Positions 1 through 9,045 of a DNA stretch of 64,000 nt are shown in pieces (the stretch's first letter is position 1; each line of letters begins with the position of its first letter). The position numbers and the translations under genes are program-made. This DNA is from Anaerolineae bacterium (GTDB lineage: Bacteria; Chloroflexota; Anaerolineae; Anaerolineales; UBA4823): contig QOQU01000003.1 of assembly GCA_003327455.1 (NCBI GenBank), positions 419,874 through 483,873 of the forward strand. The letters are read 5' to 3'. The notes beneath the pieces are model-generated. The model was given only the letters and a program-made list of their open reading frames with translations. It was not told the origin of the DNA and ran no database searches.

Positions 1-497
1 GCTCGGCTGTCATTAGTGTAAATGCTCCCAACAGCAATAAGTTGATCATTGCTACAATTAACGAAGATAATAGAGTCAATCCTGCAGGTAGAGGAGTTAC
101 ATACGAAGCAGGACTATTATCTGAAGCAAGCAATGTAATTGTGTTCCCTCAGATAACATCGGAATATTACGGCTATAGCAGTGGTTGGCAGGTTATGAAA
201 GTTGAGAGTGGAAATGCAACATGCACTGCATCATATTCGGCGTCGGGTTCGATAGCAGCATTTACTGAGAATTTCACCCTAACTGATTCTCTGCCCTCTT
301 TTAGTCGATTCGCTCCAAATGCGCCGGGTATGTTGGCTGGGATAGCGAATGATAATTACAACGGAGCGGTGACAATTACCTGTACTGGTGCGAAGGTAAT
401 TGGAATAGCCAATCTGTCTTATAGATATGATTACGATAATAGGTATGGAAATGTATCCGGTGATAGTTTTACAACTGCTAGAGGGATTAATAAGTAA
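1..497 (+). CDS. Partial surface-type protein, C-terminal part
   Basis: The reading frame is open to the left window edge (first full codon at 3) and ends with TAA at 495-497, so only the last ~165 residues of a longer protein are present. The visible part is rich in Ser, Thr, Asn, Gly and Tyr, with few charged residues and no membrane segment. That is typical of a beta-rich extracellular repeat protein. No family motif is recognised. It ends in ARGINK with no sorting tail or anchor. A strong hairpin terminator follows directly. The Thr/Ser/Asn-rich composition suggests a secreted or cell-surface protein, but this is inference. A TTG at 42 could serve as a start, but the open frame upstream makes truncation by the window edge more likely. 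Confidence 0.6.
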   Translation, partial: SAVISVNAPNSNKLIIATINEDNRVNPAGRGVTYEAGLLSEASNVIVFPQITSEYYGYSSGWQVMKVESGNATCTASYSASGSIAAFTENFTLTDSLPSFSRFAPNAPGMLAGIANDNYNGAVTITCTGAKVIGIANLSYRYDYDNRYGNVSGDSFTTARGINK

Positions 498-522
498 ATA
501 GACAAACTTATTGTTTCATGTA

Positions 523-563
523 GCTATACGAGCCATCTTCAAGATGGCTCGTATAGCGTTTTC
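523..563 (+). terminator. Rho-independent terminator with perfect 17-bp stem
   Basis: Arms 523-539 (GCTATACGAGCCATCTT) and 541-557 are perfect reverse complements separated by one base, so the real loop is 3-5 nt after fraying. A short T-rich stretch (GTTTTCT) follows. It lies 26 nt after the stop of the partial gene and before the lipoprotein gene start at 622. Confidence 0.8.
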
Positions 564-621
564 TAATTATTTGTTAAAGTGTAAATTAAAATATCATATA
601 GTTTGTGGTGGAGTATCGCAA

Positions 622-1116
622 ATGAGGACATTTTTATTATTTTGGGTACTGGCTTTTATGTTAGCAAGTTGCCAGAATTATAATATGCCTACCGTTTCTC
701 CATACTCTCCATATCCAGAGATATCACAGAGACAACCAAGAATTAGTCCTGAAAATGTGATAGATTTTAATACGATTTGGAATTCTAAACCTAAAAACGA
801 CAAGTCAATTATCCGAGGAAATATCAAAATACTTAATTCATCAATATTGCTAGGAGAGCTTTATTTAGCGAAAGCAGTATCTACAAGCAATCCTGAGATC
901 TTTTTATTGGAGTTAGATCAAAGTACTGCGCCTAGAGCGTTCATTGATCGGACTACAGGCAATTTTATTTTCGTAGATATTGAGCCCGACACCTATGGAA
1001 TAATTGCTTGGGAACCCATGAATTCGTTCCCTTTAAATGATTCAAAAGGAAATACTTTATATATTCAAGCCCAACCAGGTAAAATAGTTGATTTAGGGGA
1101 GATCTTTATACCGTGA
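622..1116 (+). CDS. Small putative lipoprotein of unknown function
   Basis: 164 residues. The start ATG at 622 is chosen because the protein then begins MRTFLLFWVLAFMLASC, a clean lipoprotein signal with lipobox LASC and Cys17. The frame also extends upstream to 511, but that stretch runs through the terminator hairpin. A GGTGGAG stretch at 607-613 can act as ribosome binding site. The mature part has a Pro/Ser/Tyr-rich linker followed by a domain near residues 55-160 with alternating hydrophobic residues. It resembles a small carboxypeptidase-regulatory-like or Ig-like beta fold (IRGNIKI near the start, EPDTYGIIAW in the middle, GEIFIP at the end), but this is only a visual resemblance. The region is AT-rich compared with the rest of the window. 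Function unknown; probably membrane-anchored on the outside of the cell. Confidence 0.65.
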   Translation: MRTFLLFWVLAFMLASCQNYNMPTVSPYSPYPEISQRQPRISPENVIDFNTIWNSKPKNDKSIIRGNIKILNSSILLGELYLAKAVSTSNPEIFLLELDQSTAPRAFIDRTTGNFIFVDIEPDTYGIIAWEPMNSFPLNDSKGNTLYIQAQPGKIVDLGEIFIP

Positions 1117-1518
1117 TTGTTTATCCATTCCTAATACAAAAAGCAAGATAAGTATATATATGGAGTTTTACCAGAGGATACAAGCGCTTATAGGATCAAA
1201 AGCAGGGCGTTAAATAATTTGTTTTAAAACAATAGAAGCAGAAAGCTTTACGAAGATTACTCACGATATGCAGTATAGTTGCTGCTGTCGTTTATTTATA
1301 AGAAAGGCTCGTGATCAACATGACTAATAGAAGTGTTGGCGTGGAACTTTCATGCTAAGCTCCGTTCATCCAAATCTGCCTTACGTAAAGCAAATTGTTA
1401 TGGTTACACGATTGGCATGTAACTTACGTATTTAGTTCCGTATGTCCTATCCATTTTTTTGTTAAGATGATCTTTCACTCTATGCAGTTATACAAAAGGC
1501 AGTTTAGTATCAAATGAC
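1117..1518. other. AT-rich intergenic region without a recognisable gene
   Basis: About 400 bp with no open frame supported by a start, ribosome site or family similarity. No tRNA, terminator hairpin or clear repeat was seen. It may be decayed sequence left of the polysaccharide genes. The promoter for the membrane glycosyltransferase at 1519 probably lies in its last 100 bp, but no convincing -35/-10 pair was found. Confidence 0.5.
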
Positions 1519-3504
1519 ATGACATTGATAAATTTTATCCATCTCTCACGAATAATAATCCTTGGGTTTTGTGTTTTTCTCCTGCCTGGCAGTGCGATCC
1601 TTGGTACTCTGATTCCCAAATGGCGCAAATTGCCTCTCGAAGTTTTCGCCTCGCTGGCGATGGGGTTGAGTATATCTTTTTACCCCATTTTGTTTTTATT
1701 TGCACATATACTCCATATTTCACTTTATTTTCAAGTTCTATGGGGAATTATCATAATATTAGGAGTCTGGCTGGTGATTTTACTGGTCAAACAAAGAGAC
1801 CTGATGAAAACATTTCTCGAACTAAACAGATTTAGCAGGCAATTTAGAGAAAACTGGATTTTATATTCTTTGCTTTTGTTCGTTGGTATAAGTCTGACTT
1901 TTGTTCGCTTTTGGGCTATTCGCTCCTTGCCTTTGCCCATGTGGGGAGATTCAGTGCATCACACGTTAATTGCTCAATTGTTGGTGGAGAACCAGGGGCT
2001 GTTTGACTCCTGGCAACCGTATGCTGAGATGGAGAGCCTTACCTATCATTTCGGGTTTCATGCGAATGTCGCTACATATGCTTTGCTATCAGGATTAGAG
2101 ACTGCTAAGGCGACGCTGATCGTTGGACAGTTTATGAACATCTTTGCTGTATTTTGCCTGTCACCCTTGGCATGGAAAATTTCAAACGGAAATCGATGGG
2201 CAACGATTGCCAGTTGGGTACTTGCCGGCTTTGTCTTTTTTATGCCGATGTACTATACCAACTGGGGGAGATATACTCAACTTTGCGGTCAGGTGCTATT
2301 GCCCATTGTCGTGTTTCTGATCTGGGATTTGTTGGATGAAGAGAATGATGATGCGGGAGTCAATCGCAACAATCGGGGGTGGCTGATTTGGCTGAAGCAA
2401 AGACCATGGGCAAAAATCCTGTTGGTTGCGTTGACTTCGAGTGGTCTAGCTCTCATCCATTATCGCGTCTTTTTGTTTATGCTGGGGAGTATCCCTTTGC
2501 TCGTGATTTTAAATCTTTCTCAGAAATGCTGGCGTAAACAATTGATCAATCTTGCGTTGGGTGGAATCTTTGGCTTTCTTCTTTATTTACCGTGGTTTCT
2601 AAGTGTTTATGGCGGAAAACTCTTTGAGGGATTGATTCGCGGGATAACGACCTCCCCGGCTGCGATGAGTGACTATACCCGTGGATACAATGCCATTGGA
2701 TCTCTCAGTGGTTATTTACCACTTCCAATCTGGGTGATCTTTGTTTTCAGTATCGCCTGGGCGCTTTGGCGCAGAGATAAGAGCGTATTCTTCGTTGTTG
2801 GGTGGTGGTCTACCGTAGTATTAATGGCAAATCCAAATTGGGTGGGTTTGCCGGGTGCAGGTTTACTTAGCAATTTTGCGGTATTTCTTGCCATGTATAT
2901 CCCTGCTTCTCTGGTCATCGGGATAGCTTTTACCTGGTTGATGAATCCTTTGCGGGTTAAAAAAACGCTCATTGCAGATATCCTTGGGACGATTTTGGTA
3001 ATTGGTATTATCCTCGTAACAGCCAAAAGTCGCCTTGATGATATTCAGCCTGAACCTCATGCGATGGCGACCAACCAGGATATTCGGGCGATGGAGTGGA
3101 TACGATCAAACACCCCTTCAGATACGCGGATCCTGGTTAATTCCTTCTTCGCTTATGGTGGTTCTACGATTGTTGGATCAGATGGGGGTTGGTGGATACC
3201 GTATTTCACCCAACGAAAAATCAGTGTCCCTCCAATGCCTTATGTGAGTGAGAAGGCACCCTTTCCCAACTATGTTCAGTATGTAAACTCGTTACGTCAG
3301 TTGATTGAGGAGAAGGGTTATACTCACCCCGATGTGGTTGCTGAACTGAAAGCGAGGGGGTATGAATATGCCTACATCGGGGCGAAAGGGGGAAGGGTAA
3401 ATTACACTGGCCCGGTTGTGATGAAACCAAAACTTATGATCGAGAGCGGGTTTTATGAGGCGGTTTACCACAAAGGGGATGTGTGGATCTTACGTTTAAA
3501 GTAA
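1519..3504 (+). CDS. GT-C type integral membrane glycosyltransferase
   Basis: 661 residues with about 12-13 hydrophobic membrane segments over residues 5-500 and a soluble C-terminal domain of ~150 residues. The first long loop carries WGDSVHH (Asp144), matching the position of the catalytic acidic residue in GT-C fold enzymes, which use polyprenyl-phosphate-linked sugars outside the cytoplasmic membrane. The C-terminal part (RAMEWIRSNTPSDTRILVN, then GGWWIPYFTQR) resembles the extracytoplasmic domain of large membrane glycosyltransferases found in many bacteria. It is convergent with a polyprenol-phosphate-type GT2 (3511-4455) that could make its donor. The acceptor (cell-surface polysaccharide, glycoprotein or glycolipid) cannot be told from sequence. 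The fold assignment is fairly sure; the substrate is unknown. Confidence 0.75.
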   Translation: MTLINFIHLSRIIILGFCVFLLPGSAILGTLIPKWRKLPLEVFASLAMGLSISFYPILFLFAHILHISLYFQVLWGIIIILGVWLVILLVKQRDLMKTFLELNRFSRQFRENWILYSLLLFVGISLTFVRFWAIRSLPLPMWGDSVHHTLIAQLLVENQGLFDSWQPYAEMESLTYHFGFHANVATYALLSGLETAKATLIVGQFMNIFAVFCLSPLAWKISNGNRWATIASWVLAGFVFFMPMYYTNWGRYTQLCGQVLLPIVVFLIWDLLDEENDDAGVNRNNRGWLIWLKQRPWAKILLVALTSSGLALIHYRVFLFMLGSIPLLVILNLSQKCWRKQLINLALGGIFGFLLYLPWFLSVYGGKLFEGLIRGITTSPAAMSDYTRGYNAIGSLSGYLPLPIWVIFVFSIAWALWRRDKSVFFVVGWWSTVVLMANPNWVGLPGAGLLSNFAVFLAMYIPASLVIGIAFTWLMNPLRVKKTLIADILGTILVIGIILVTAKSRLDDIQPEPHAMATNQDIRAMEWIRSNTPSDTRILVNSFFAYGGSTIVGSDGGWWIPYFTQRKISVPPMPYVSEKAPFPNYVQYVNSLRQLIEEKGYTHPDVVAELKARGYEYAYIGAKGGRVNYTGPVVMKPKLMIESGFYEAVYHKGDVWILRLK

Positions 3505-3510
3505 TCATCT

Positions 3511-4455
3511 TTAGGAGAAGTCTGATTTTCTAACCCGATAGAGGATTTCCTCTAAAATCTTGCGGTTAAAACTGATTAAATCCGCCAGAAGGCCGATCAG
3601 GAGGATTTGAAAGCCGATGATCAGCAATACCGCCATCAGTAAGAGAGATTGCAGATTGCCGCCTCCCGTCCGCAAGAGGTAGTGAATGATCAGAAAGCGA
3701 ATACCCAAGATGATCCCACCGAGGATAAAGATGCCACCGATCAGGGTGAAGAAGCGTAATGCCCGATACATGGCATAGGAGCGAATGATGGTGATGGTGG
3801 AGATGGCAAGATATTGGGGCAGGCTGCGGATGAGCCGTGAAGGACGTTTTTGAGGGTTGGTGCGCACCGGGACGTATTGTACCGCTAGTCCTTTTGAGCC
3901 AGCTTGAATGAGGGTTTCCAGTGTATAGGTATACCCTGAGAGGACAATGGTTTTTAAAGCTGCCTCGCGGCTATAGGCACGAAACCCACTCGTGGCGTCG
4001 GGAATTTCTAAACCGGAGGTCATTTCAAGTACCTTGCTTCCCCATTTCTGCAGAAGTCGCTTGAGGGGGGAGAATTCGGGGTGATGGGCTACCCCGCGAT
4101 CGCCGATGACGATATCGGCTTTTTTCTCCAGGATGGGTTGGATAAGTTTCTCGATGTCCGCAGCCGCGTATTGGTTGTCTGCGTCCGTGTTTACGATAAT
4201 GTCTGCTCCATATTCAAGGCTCGCATTCAGCCCGGCGGCAAAGGCGGTGGCTAAGCCAACATGGTGAGGGAAACGGAGAATGTGCTCAACGCCTTCTCGG
4301 GCGGCAACCAGAGCAGTCTGATCGTTGCTACCATCATCGATGACTAAGATTTCAATCTCATCAACTCCCGAAATTTGTTTGGGGAGGGAATGTAATGTCT
4401 CCGGTAGCGTTGCTTCTTCATTAAAACAGGGGATTTGAATGATCAATTTGGTCAT
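3511..4455 (-). CDS. Family 2 glycosyltransferase, polyprenol-phosphate sugar synthase type
   Basis: 314 residues. The N-terminal GT-A domain (1-210) starts IIQIPCFNEEATLPETL and contains EILVIDDGSNDQT and NTDADNQY, the nucleotide-sugar and metal-binding motifs of DPM1/ArnC/GtrB-like enzymes. Two C-terminal membrane helices lie at about 235-260 and 268-292. Such enzymes transfer a sugar from a nucleotide donor to undecaprenyl phosphate on the cytoplasmic face of the membrane, feeding GT-C enzymes. The convergent GT-C gene stops 6 nt away, which supports this pairing. The start ATG at 4455 has no Shine-Dalgarno sequence, but a TATAAT on the minus strand (4469-4464) sits 8 nt upstream, so the transcript may be leaderless. 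Confidence 0.88.
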   Translation of the reverse strand: MTKLIIQIPCFNEEATLPETLHSLPKQISGVDEIEILVIDDGSNDQTALVAAREGVEHILRFPHHVGLATAFAAGLNASLEYGADIIVNTDADNQYAAADIEKLIQPILEKKADIVIGDRGVAHHPEFSPLKRLLQKWGSKVLEMTSGLEIPDATSGFRAYSREAALKTIVLSGYTYTLETLIQAGSKGLAVQYVPVRTNPQKRPSRLIRSLPQYLAISTITIIRSYAMYRALRFFTLIGGIFILGGIILGIRFLIIHYLLRTGGGNLQSLLLMAVLLIIGFQILLIGLLADLISFNRKILEEILYRVRKSDFS

Positions 4456-4463
4456 ACAGGGAT

Positions 4464-4469
4464 ATTATA
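4464..4469 (-). promoter_or_regulatory. -10 box placed for a leaderless transcript
   Basis: A perfect TATAAT on the minus strand ends 8 nt before the ATG of the GT2 gene at 4455. Transcription from it would start at or within 1-2 nt of the start codon. There is no Shine-Dalgarno sequence in the gap. It lies just after the stop of the upstream M23 peptidase gene. Confidence 0.5.
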
Positions 4470-4471
4470 GC

Positions 4472-7400
4472 TTAGCGGAAGATGATCGGGAAGAAAAATG
4501 CCGAGCTGGGGTGAGAGAGATTCCACGCTCCAATATCGACATAATTTCCAGCTAAGTCGAAAACCCGAGCCCAGATAGAAAAATTGAGCATTTTGTCTGT
4601 CAGATCAAACCCCCATCCATCGCTCTCATCCCAATCTTCCCCAAGCAGTTCCCAGTTCCCCGATTCCCAATTGGCAGAATGACGGTAAAGACGGACATGG
4701 CTGATCGCGCCGTTGCCGTCATAAGCGAGTATGCGAATCGGGAAGATTTCTTGCGGGATGATCTGGTAATTATTGGGAGTCAAAAACGCTGCCACAGGGG
4801 CTTGTGAATCGTTGAGGAGGGTGAGCGTGTATTTGAGTGGCAGGTCACCGGCTGCGGGGTGATTAAAAGCTTTTACCTTTAGATAATATTGTCCGGCGCG
4901 GGATATTTGGTACGATAGGCTGGAATCGGTCAGACGGGCATGCACCTTGTCATCGTTCTCGACTAACACGGATTTGCCGTCAGAGTCAAGCAGATAGAGG
5001 TAAGGATCGAGGATGGCGTTGGGGTTCGATCGGTCAGCGATGACCTGGACGCCAATTCGATCGCCTGGGTTAGCAAAGAATTTATAGAAGTCAATATCTC
5101 CGGACGGACAAATCTCTCCCTGTACAGTTGTGTTTAGACTGATATCGGTAGCATTGTTATACTGATCGTTGGGTTCGCCTGTTAGTGGACAGTTAGAGGG
5201 TTCAAACGGTACAATGCTCACATCATCCAGAAACCACCCTTTGAATTTGTTGTTATATTTGTCCAAAGTGTTGAAGTAAAAACGAATCTGGATCGTTTTT
5301 CCTGCATAAGGCGCAAGCGAAATCTGTGGGCTTTGCAACCAGATCTCCATTGGATCGTCACTGAACTGATAAAGATTTTCAAAAGCGCCTCCATAGACCG
5401 AAATTTGCACCCAACGTTGATCCCAATAGGTTTGGTCGCTTTCTGTTTGATAATACGACCAGAAGCGCAATGCATACGGGGGGGAGGCGGGAATTTGAAG
5501 TGGAGGTGAAGTCAGGAATCCGAAGTTCGGTTGACCGGTGTCATATCCATCTTGAGGTTTTGAGTTTGTGTCGTATTTCCAACTAATCCTGCCGTTTGGG
5601 GTGTGATTTAATTCGTCTGTTTTATCAAAAAAGCCTGAGGCAATCCAGCCCTTATCAGTCTCAAAATCGTCTGTAAAGGGAACGGAAAGAGAAGTAGATG
5701 AAGTAGAAGCGGCGACTATTGAGAAGTTAAAAGCCGTTGACCAGTTGCTTGTTCCGTTCGAGTTCCTCGCTCGAACGCGCCAGGTGTAGTTACCCGCTGG
5801 CAACGATCCGACCTGCCAATAGGGAACTGTGAGCCAGGGTGATTGGATGGGAGACGACCCGGAGCGGGTGTATTCGACCTGAAATTCCGTGCCACGCCCT
5901 AAATTCTCCCAATGGAAGGTGACTGAACTGCTGGCGGGTAAGGAGGCGTTGTTCAGTGGTGAGATAGGATAAGGAGTTGCCGGGGAAGAACTGCGTAGAG
6001 AGACAACCATTGAGGCTGTTGAATTGTCACCGATCCAGTTATCCGCCAGATTAGAATCGGAGGTTACAATGGTTTCTCCTCGTCCTCGATAATTATTCTG
6101 CAAGAAAAGGGTAGCCACGACATTTGAGCCAAGTTTGATTGATGAAGCGTTATTAATGCCAACATTGCCTAAACTCGTATGGCTACCATTAGCAAAGGTG
6201 GAACAGGCGCCCTGATAGTCGGGCTCGGCGAAAAGCGCCACCTGGTCGGCTGTTGGCTCGCAGGTGGAAGGGGGGGATTGAGGACAGTCATACCGCTTAA
6301 AGAAATGCCTGAGACCTGGCAAACCAATGGACTGATTGCCGGCTTTATCGTAAACCCGTAAAGCGATGGAGATCGGCCCATCAGGTACGTTTGACGCACA
6401 TAGATCCCATTGATAAGAGAAAACATTTGAGGAAAACATCTCCCCAATTTCTCGCCAGGTACCATCGTAGTTAACAATGAATTTTGCCCCGTATATACCG
6501 CTCAGATCGTCTTTTGCCCAACCTTCCAACCTTACGATGGATGTAAAGACACTATCTCCCAGTTGAGGGGAGAGAATATCTCCATAGGGTGGGGTTTGAT
6601 CGCCCAGATAGTAATTGCGGGAAACATAGTCACTGCGAAATTGTTCACAAACGTCGGTGCTGCGGCAGTAAGGTTTGTCGGCTAAGATTCTTGGCCGCCC
6701 TCCATTAATGTCCACCTCTTCAAATGTGATGTCAACCGAGGTGCCCCAATAAGAGGCAGGATTGGTATGAACCATAAAGTGAAGGTGATGGGCTGTGCTG
6801 ACACCCGTGTCGTCGGCTACCCCAATGAATTGGCCGCGCTGGACGAAGGTTCCGATGGTGCGTATAGAAGCTGGAATGCTGTTTTGAGCCAGGTGAAGAT
6901 AAAGTTGATACGTGACCGGGTTGGTTGTCGGGTCGCGCAGCACGATCCAATTCGAGCAGTCAGTCGAGCCATTTGGGCAATTATCCTTTACGCTCCAGAC
7001 AGTACCACCTTTGGCAGCGTAAAGATTGAACATCTGAGCAACACCCGGCGTGGCAAAGTCGAAGGCATAGTGTGCATTGCCGCTCGGCGTGTAACGGTCG
7101 TGAGCAACACTTTGGGTCAGGCGCATGGTTACCCCTGCTGCCCAGGGGAGGCGATAACCATGAAATGGGCCGACATCCGCCAGAGCCTTCATTTGTGCGT
7201 CACGCATCAACCAAAGGTTCTTTTCTTCAACTGAAAGTAAATCCGTGGAGCTAGACTTGAGCTGGGTCTGCCATTGTGGCTCGCCGGGCAGAAAGACCTC
7301 CCACTGACCGAGGGAAGTTCTTTGTAAGATTACCAGACCCGGCTCTGTCGGGACAACTTCCCCTGTTTGAGGATCAACCGGGACGATAAAAGCCGTTGCC

Positions 7401-7654
7401 CGATCTTGCTCAACGTTCAAACGAATGTCCTCGACCGCTGTATCAAATAACTCATAGATGGGTTGTAGCCCTTTCTTACGGGAAATGGTTTCGATAATCG
7501 CCAGGCGAATTTGGGCTTCAACGGAGGTTGGTGTCGGTGAGGGTTGATAGGTGGGTTGAGGAGAAGCGCTATCCACAGCTTGAAAGCGAGTTGTCAACAT
7601 CCATGATACCAATAAGAAAATGGACGACAGGAGAATGAAAATGCGGCTTTTCAT
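4472..7654 (-). CDS. Secreted multidomain M23 metallopeptidase
   Basis: 1060 residues with an N-terminal signal peptide (MKSRIFILLSSIFLLVSW). Order of domains: N-terminal region 40-150; M23/LytM peptidase at about 175-310 with zinc ligands in HYAFDFA and HHLHFMVH; an Ig-like linker; a beta/gamma-crystallin-like segment near 480-560 (LFAEPDYQGACSTF, then FLQNNYRGRGE); a fibronectin III domain near 565-655; a MAM/jelly-roll-like domain near 665-825 (DDFETDKGW, FRFWSYY-like, DDVSIVP); a pre-peptidase C-terminal (PPC) domain near 830-950; and a final Ig-like domain. M23 enzymes cut peptidoglycan or other Gly-rich peptides; the many binding domains suggest an extracellular role. The protein ends in SAFFFPIIFR, resembling the end of the C25 peptidase at 9046 (FDIFLPLLKR). 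The gene is divergent from the C25/S26/PqqD operon, with only 46 bp between start codons. Confidence 0.85.
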   Translation of the reverse strand: MKSRIFILLSSIFLLVSWMLTTRFQAVDSASPQPTYQPSPTPTSVEAQIRLAIIETISRKKGLQPIYELFDTAVEDIRLNVEQDRATAFIVPVDPQTGEVVPTEPGLVILQRTSLGQWEVFLPGEPQWQTQLKSSSTDLLSVEEKNLWLMRDAQMKALADVGPFHGYRLPWAAGVTMRLTQSVAHDRYTPSGNAHYAFDFATPGVAQMFNLYAAKGGTVWSVKDNCPNGSTDCSNWIVLRDPTTNPVTYQLYLHLAQNSIPASIRTIGTFVQRGQFIGVADDTGVSTAHHLHFMVHTNPASYWGTSVDITFEEVDINGGRPRILADKPYCRSTDVCEQFRSDYVSRNYYLGDQTPPYGDILSPQLGDSVFTSIVRLEGWAKDDLSGIYGAKFIVNYDGTWREIGEMFSSNVFSYQWDLCASNVPDGPISIALRVYDKAGNQSIGLPGLRHFFKRYDCPQSPPSTCEPTADQVALFAEPDYQGACSTFANGSHTSLGNVGINNASSIKLGSNVVATLFLQNNYRGRGETIVTSDSNLADNWIGDNSTASMVVSLRSSSPATPYPISPLNNASLPASSSVTFHWENLGRGTEFQVEYTRSGSSPIQSPWLTVPYWQVGSLPAGNYTWRVRARNSNGTSNWSTAFNFSIVAASTSSTSLSVPFTDDFETDKGWIASGFFDKTDELNHTPNGRISWKYDTNSKPQDGYDTGQPNFGFLTSPPLQIPASPPYALRFWSYYQTESDQTYWDQRWVQISVYGGAFENLYQFSDDPMEIWLQSPQISLAPYAGKTIQIRFYFNTLDKYNNKFKGWFLDDVSIVPFEPSNCPLTGEPNDQYNNATDISLNTTVQGEICPSGDIDFYKFFANPGDRIGVQVIADRSNPNAILDPYLYLLDSDGKSVLVENDDKVHARLTDSSLSYQISRAGQYYLKVKAFNHPAAGDLPLKYTLTLLNDSQAPVAAFLTPNNYQIIPQEIFPIRILAYDGNGAISHVRLYRHSANWESGNWELLGEDWDESDGWGFDLTDKMLNFSIWARVFDLAGNYVDIGAWNLSHPSSAFFFPIIFR

Positions 7655-7688
7655 GGAAGGTCTAACAGGATTTTATCATGAGATACGA

Positions 7689-7694
7689 TATAAT
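7689..7694 (+). promoter_or_regulatory. -10 box directly before the C25/S26 operon
   Basis: TATAAT in the context ACGATATAATCGCATT, ending 6 nt before the ATG at 7701. The expected transcription start coincides with the start codon. No Shine-Dalgarno sequence is present. No good -35 box was found. It would drive the operon that begins at 7701, divergent from the M23 gene. Confidence 0.5.
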
Positions 7695-7700
7695 CGCATT

Positions 7701-8171
7701 ATGATTAGACGGAACTCCGAGGTCAGGAATTTTGAACTGGTTTTCTTTGTCGTAGGGCTATTTTTCGCTGCATATGGTTTTATTCTCTTTCGAAATCCTC
7801 GTATTGCAATTGAATGGCAAACTGCTACCGAAATCGACACCGTAGGGTTTAATCTCTATCGAGCGGAAAACTCTGGCGGCCCATATATCCAGATCAACAA
7901 ATCCATTATTCCCTCATCCAATGAACCCTTGAAGGGCGGGGAATATAAATATGTGGATGCAAATGTGGTGCCAAATCAGGTTTATTATTATCAATTAGAG
8001 GATATTGATACGCAGGGAAAAACGACCCGACATGAGCCTATCCGAGTTCAGGCAAAAGCAGCGGGTATCCTGGAGATGATTTCTGGAGGGATTCTCAGCG
8101 TGGTTGGTTTACTCCTTCTCTTGCGTAAAAGGCAACGGATAGCAATTGATCTGGAAAGAAGCAGAGAATGA
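7701..8171 (+). CDS. Membrane-anchored FnIII-like protein
   Basis: 156 residues. The start ATG at 7701 is chosen because it follows a TATAAT box; an in-frame upstream extension to 7620 overlaps the divergent gene. A membrane segment (ELVFFVVGLFFAAYGFILF) lies at about residues 12-30, a beta-sandwich domain at 35-118 (IEWQTATEIDTVGFNLYR, then VYYYQLEDIDTQG) and a second membrane segment at about 125-143, followed by a basic tail. The domain clearly matches that of the protein at 13089 (LKWETATEMDNLGFMVKR, then YTYQLIAIDT). Its stop overlaps the kinase start by 4 nt (ATGA at 8168). First gene of the putative operon. Both flanking membrane helices place the FnIII-like domain on the outer side of the membrane. 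Function unknown; perhaps a scaffold for the peptidases encoded downstream. Confidence 0.72.
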   Translation: MIRRNSEVRNFELVFFVVGLFFAAYGFILFRNPRIAIEWQTATEIDTVGFNLYRAENSGGPYIQINKSIIPSSNEPLKGGEYKYVDANVVPNQVYYYQLEDIDTQGKTTRHEPIRVQAKAAGILEMISGGILSVVGLLLLLRKRQRIAIDLERSRE

Positions 8172-8956
8172 AGAAAGGGTGTTTGTCGATCAAGGTCGGC
8201 CCCTTCTCAATTGGACTGACAACAGATGATGAGAAATTTTGCGCAAGACTGGCGGGGTTTTATCAGGAGTTTCTCACCGAGCAAGAACCGATTCTGACCA
8301 TCCAGACAAAAATATCCCAAGAAAAAGGCGAAATCCCAGCCTTGCCAACGATCAACCCGGATAAAATCGTATTCGATGCGCCGGGTTATCGAGGGGAGTT
8401 AAACTGGTTCGAGAAAAGCGCATTTCTCGAACTAGGAGGCAAAGAGGCTCTGGTGGGTTGCGATTATTTCCTGCGGGTGACCGTTGCAGTGGTTGCATAC
8501 CACGCAGGGGGAATCCTGTTTCACGCCGCCGGGGTCGAAAGAGAAGGTAAAGCCTATTTGTTTATCGGGCACTCTGGAGCCGGGAAGACCACCACAGCTC
8601 GCAATTCGCCCCCTGGATCTGTCCTGAACGATGACTTACTCATCCTGTACCCTTCTGCCGATGGATGGGTGGCTTACGCTACCCCTTTCTATAACCCAAC
8701 GCAGGTTCGTCCGCGGCCAGGATCTGCCCCCATCCAGAAAATCCTGTATTTGGTTAAAGATCAAAATGTCTATTTGGAAGAAATTCCTTTGGCGATTGCC
8801 CTTGCCGAAATGATTGCCTGTGTACCGGTTCTTACCGCTTCTTCTTTTTACCTGCCGGAGATTCTGAAGCGGTGTAATGAAATTCTGGCAACGATTCCCT
8901 ACTATCACCTGCATTTGTTACCGGATGACTCTTATTGGAAAATCCTCCTTGTTTGA
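8168..8956 (+). CDS. HPr kinase-like protein (RiPP-cluster type)
   Basis: 262 residues. A P-loop GHSGAGKTT lies at residues 134-142, preceded by GGILFHAAGV and followed by VLNDDLLIL (Asp155-Asp156), the pattern of the C-terminal kinase domain of HprK. The N-terminal HprK domain and the usual PTS partner genes are absent. Such stand-alone HprK-like proteins are known next to PqqD-like proteins in peptide-modification clusters (lasso-peptide tailoring kinases are one established example). Here a PqqD-like gene lies in the same operon (12736). The likely activity is ATP-dependent phosphorylation of a peptide or protein Ser/Thr in the cytoplasm, but the substrate is unknown. It overlaps the upstream gene by 4 nt. 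About 90 nt separate it from the C25 gene. Confidence 0.78.
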   Translation: MKKGCLSIKVGPFSIGLTTDDEKFCARLAGFYQEFLTEQEPILTIQTKISQEKGEIPALPTINPDKIVFDAPGYRGELNWFEKSAFLELGGKEALVGCDYFLRVTVAVVAYHAGGILFHAAGVEREGKAYLFIGHSGAGKTTTARNSPPGSVLNDDLLILYPSADGWVAYATPFYNPTQVRPRPGSAPIQKILYLVKDQNVYLEEIPLAIALAEMIACVPVLTASSFYLPEILKRCNEILATIPYYHLHLLPDDSYWKILLV

Positions 8957-9045
8957 TCGGATTTTTTCTATCCCCAGTTGATACAAAAGTACTATTTACA
9001 ATTGGATAGAAAAAGTCTAAAATGAGATGGTAATGATTTTTAAGG

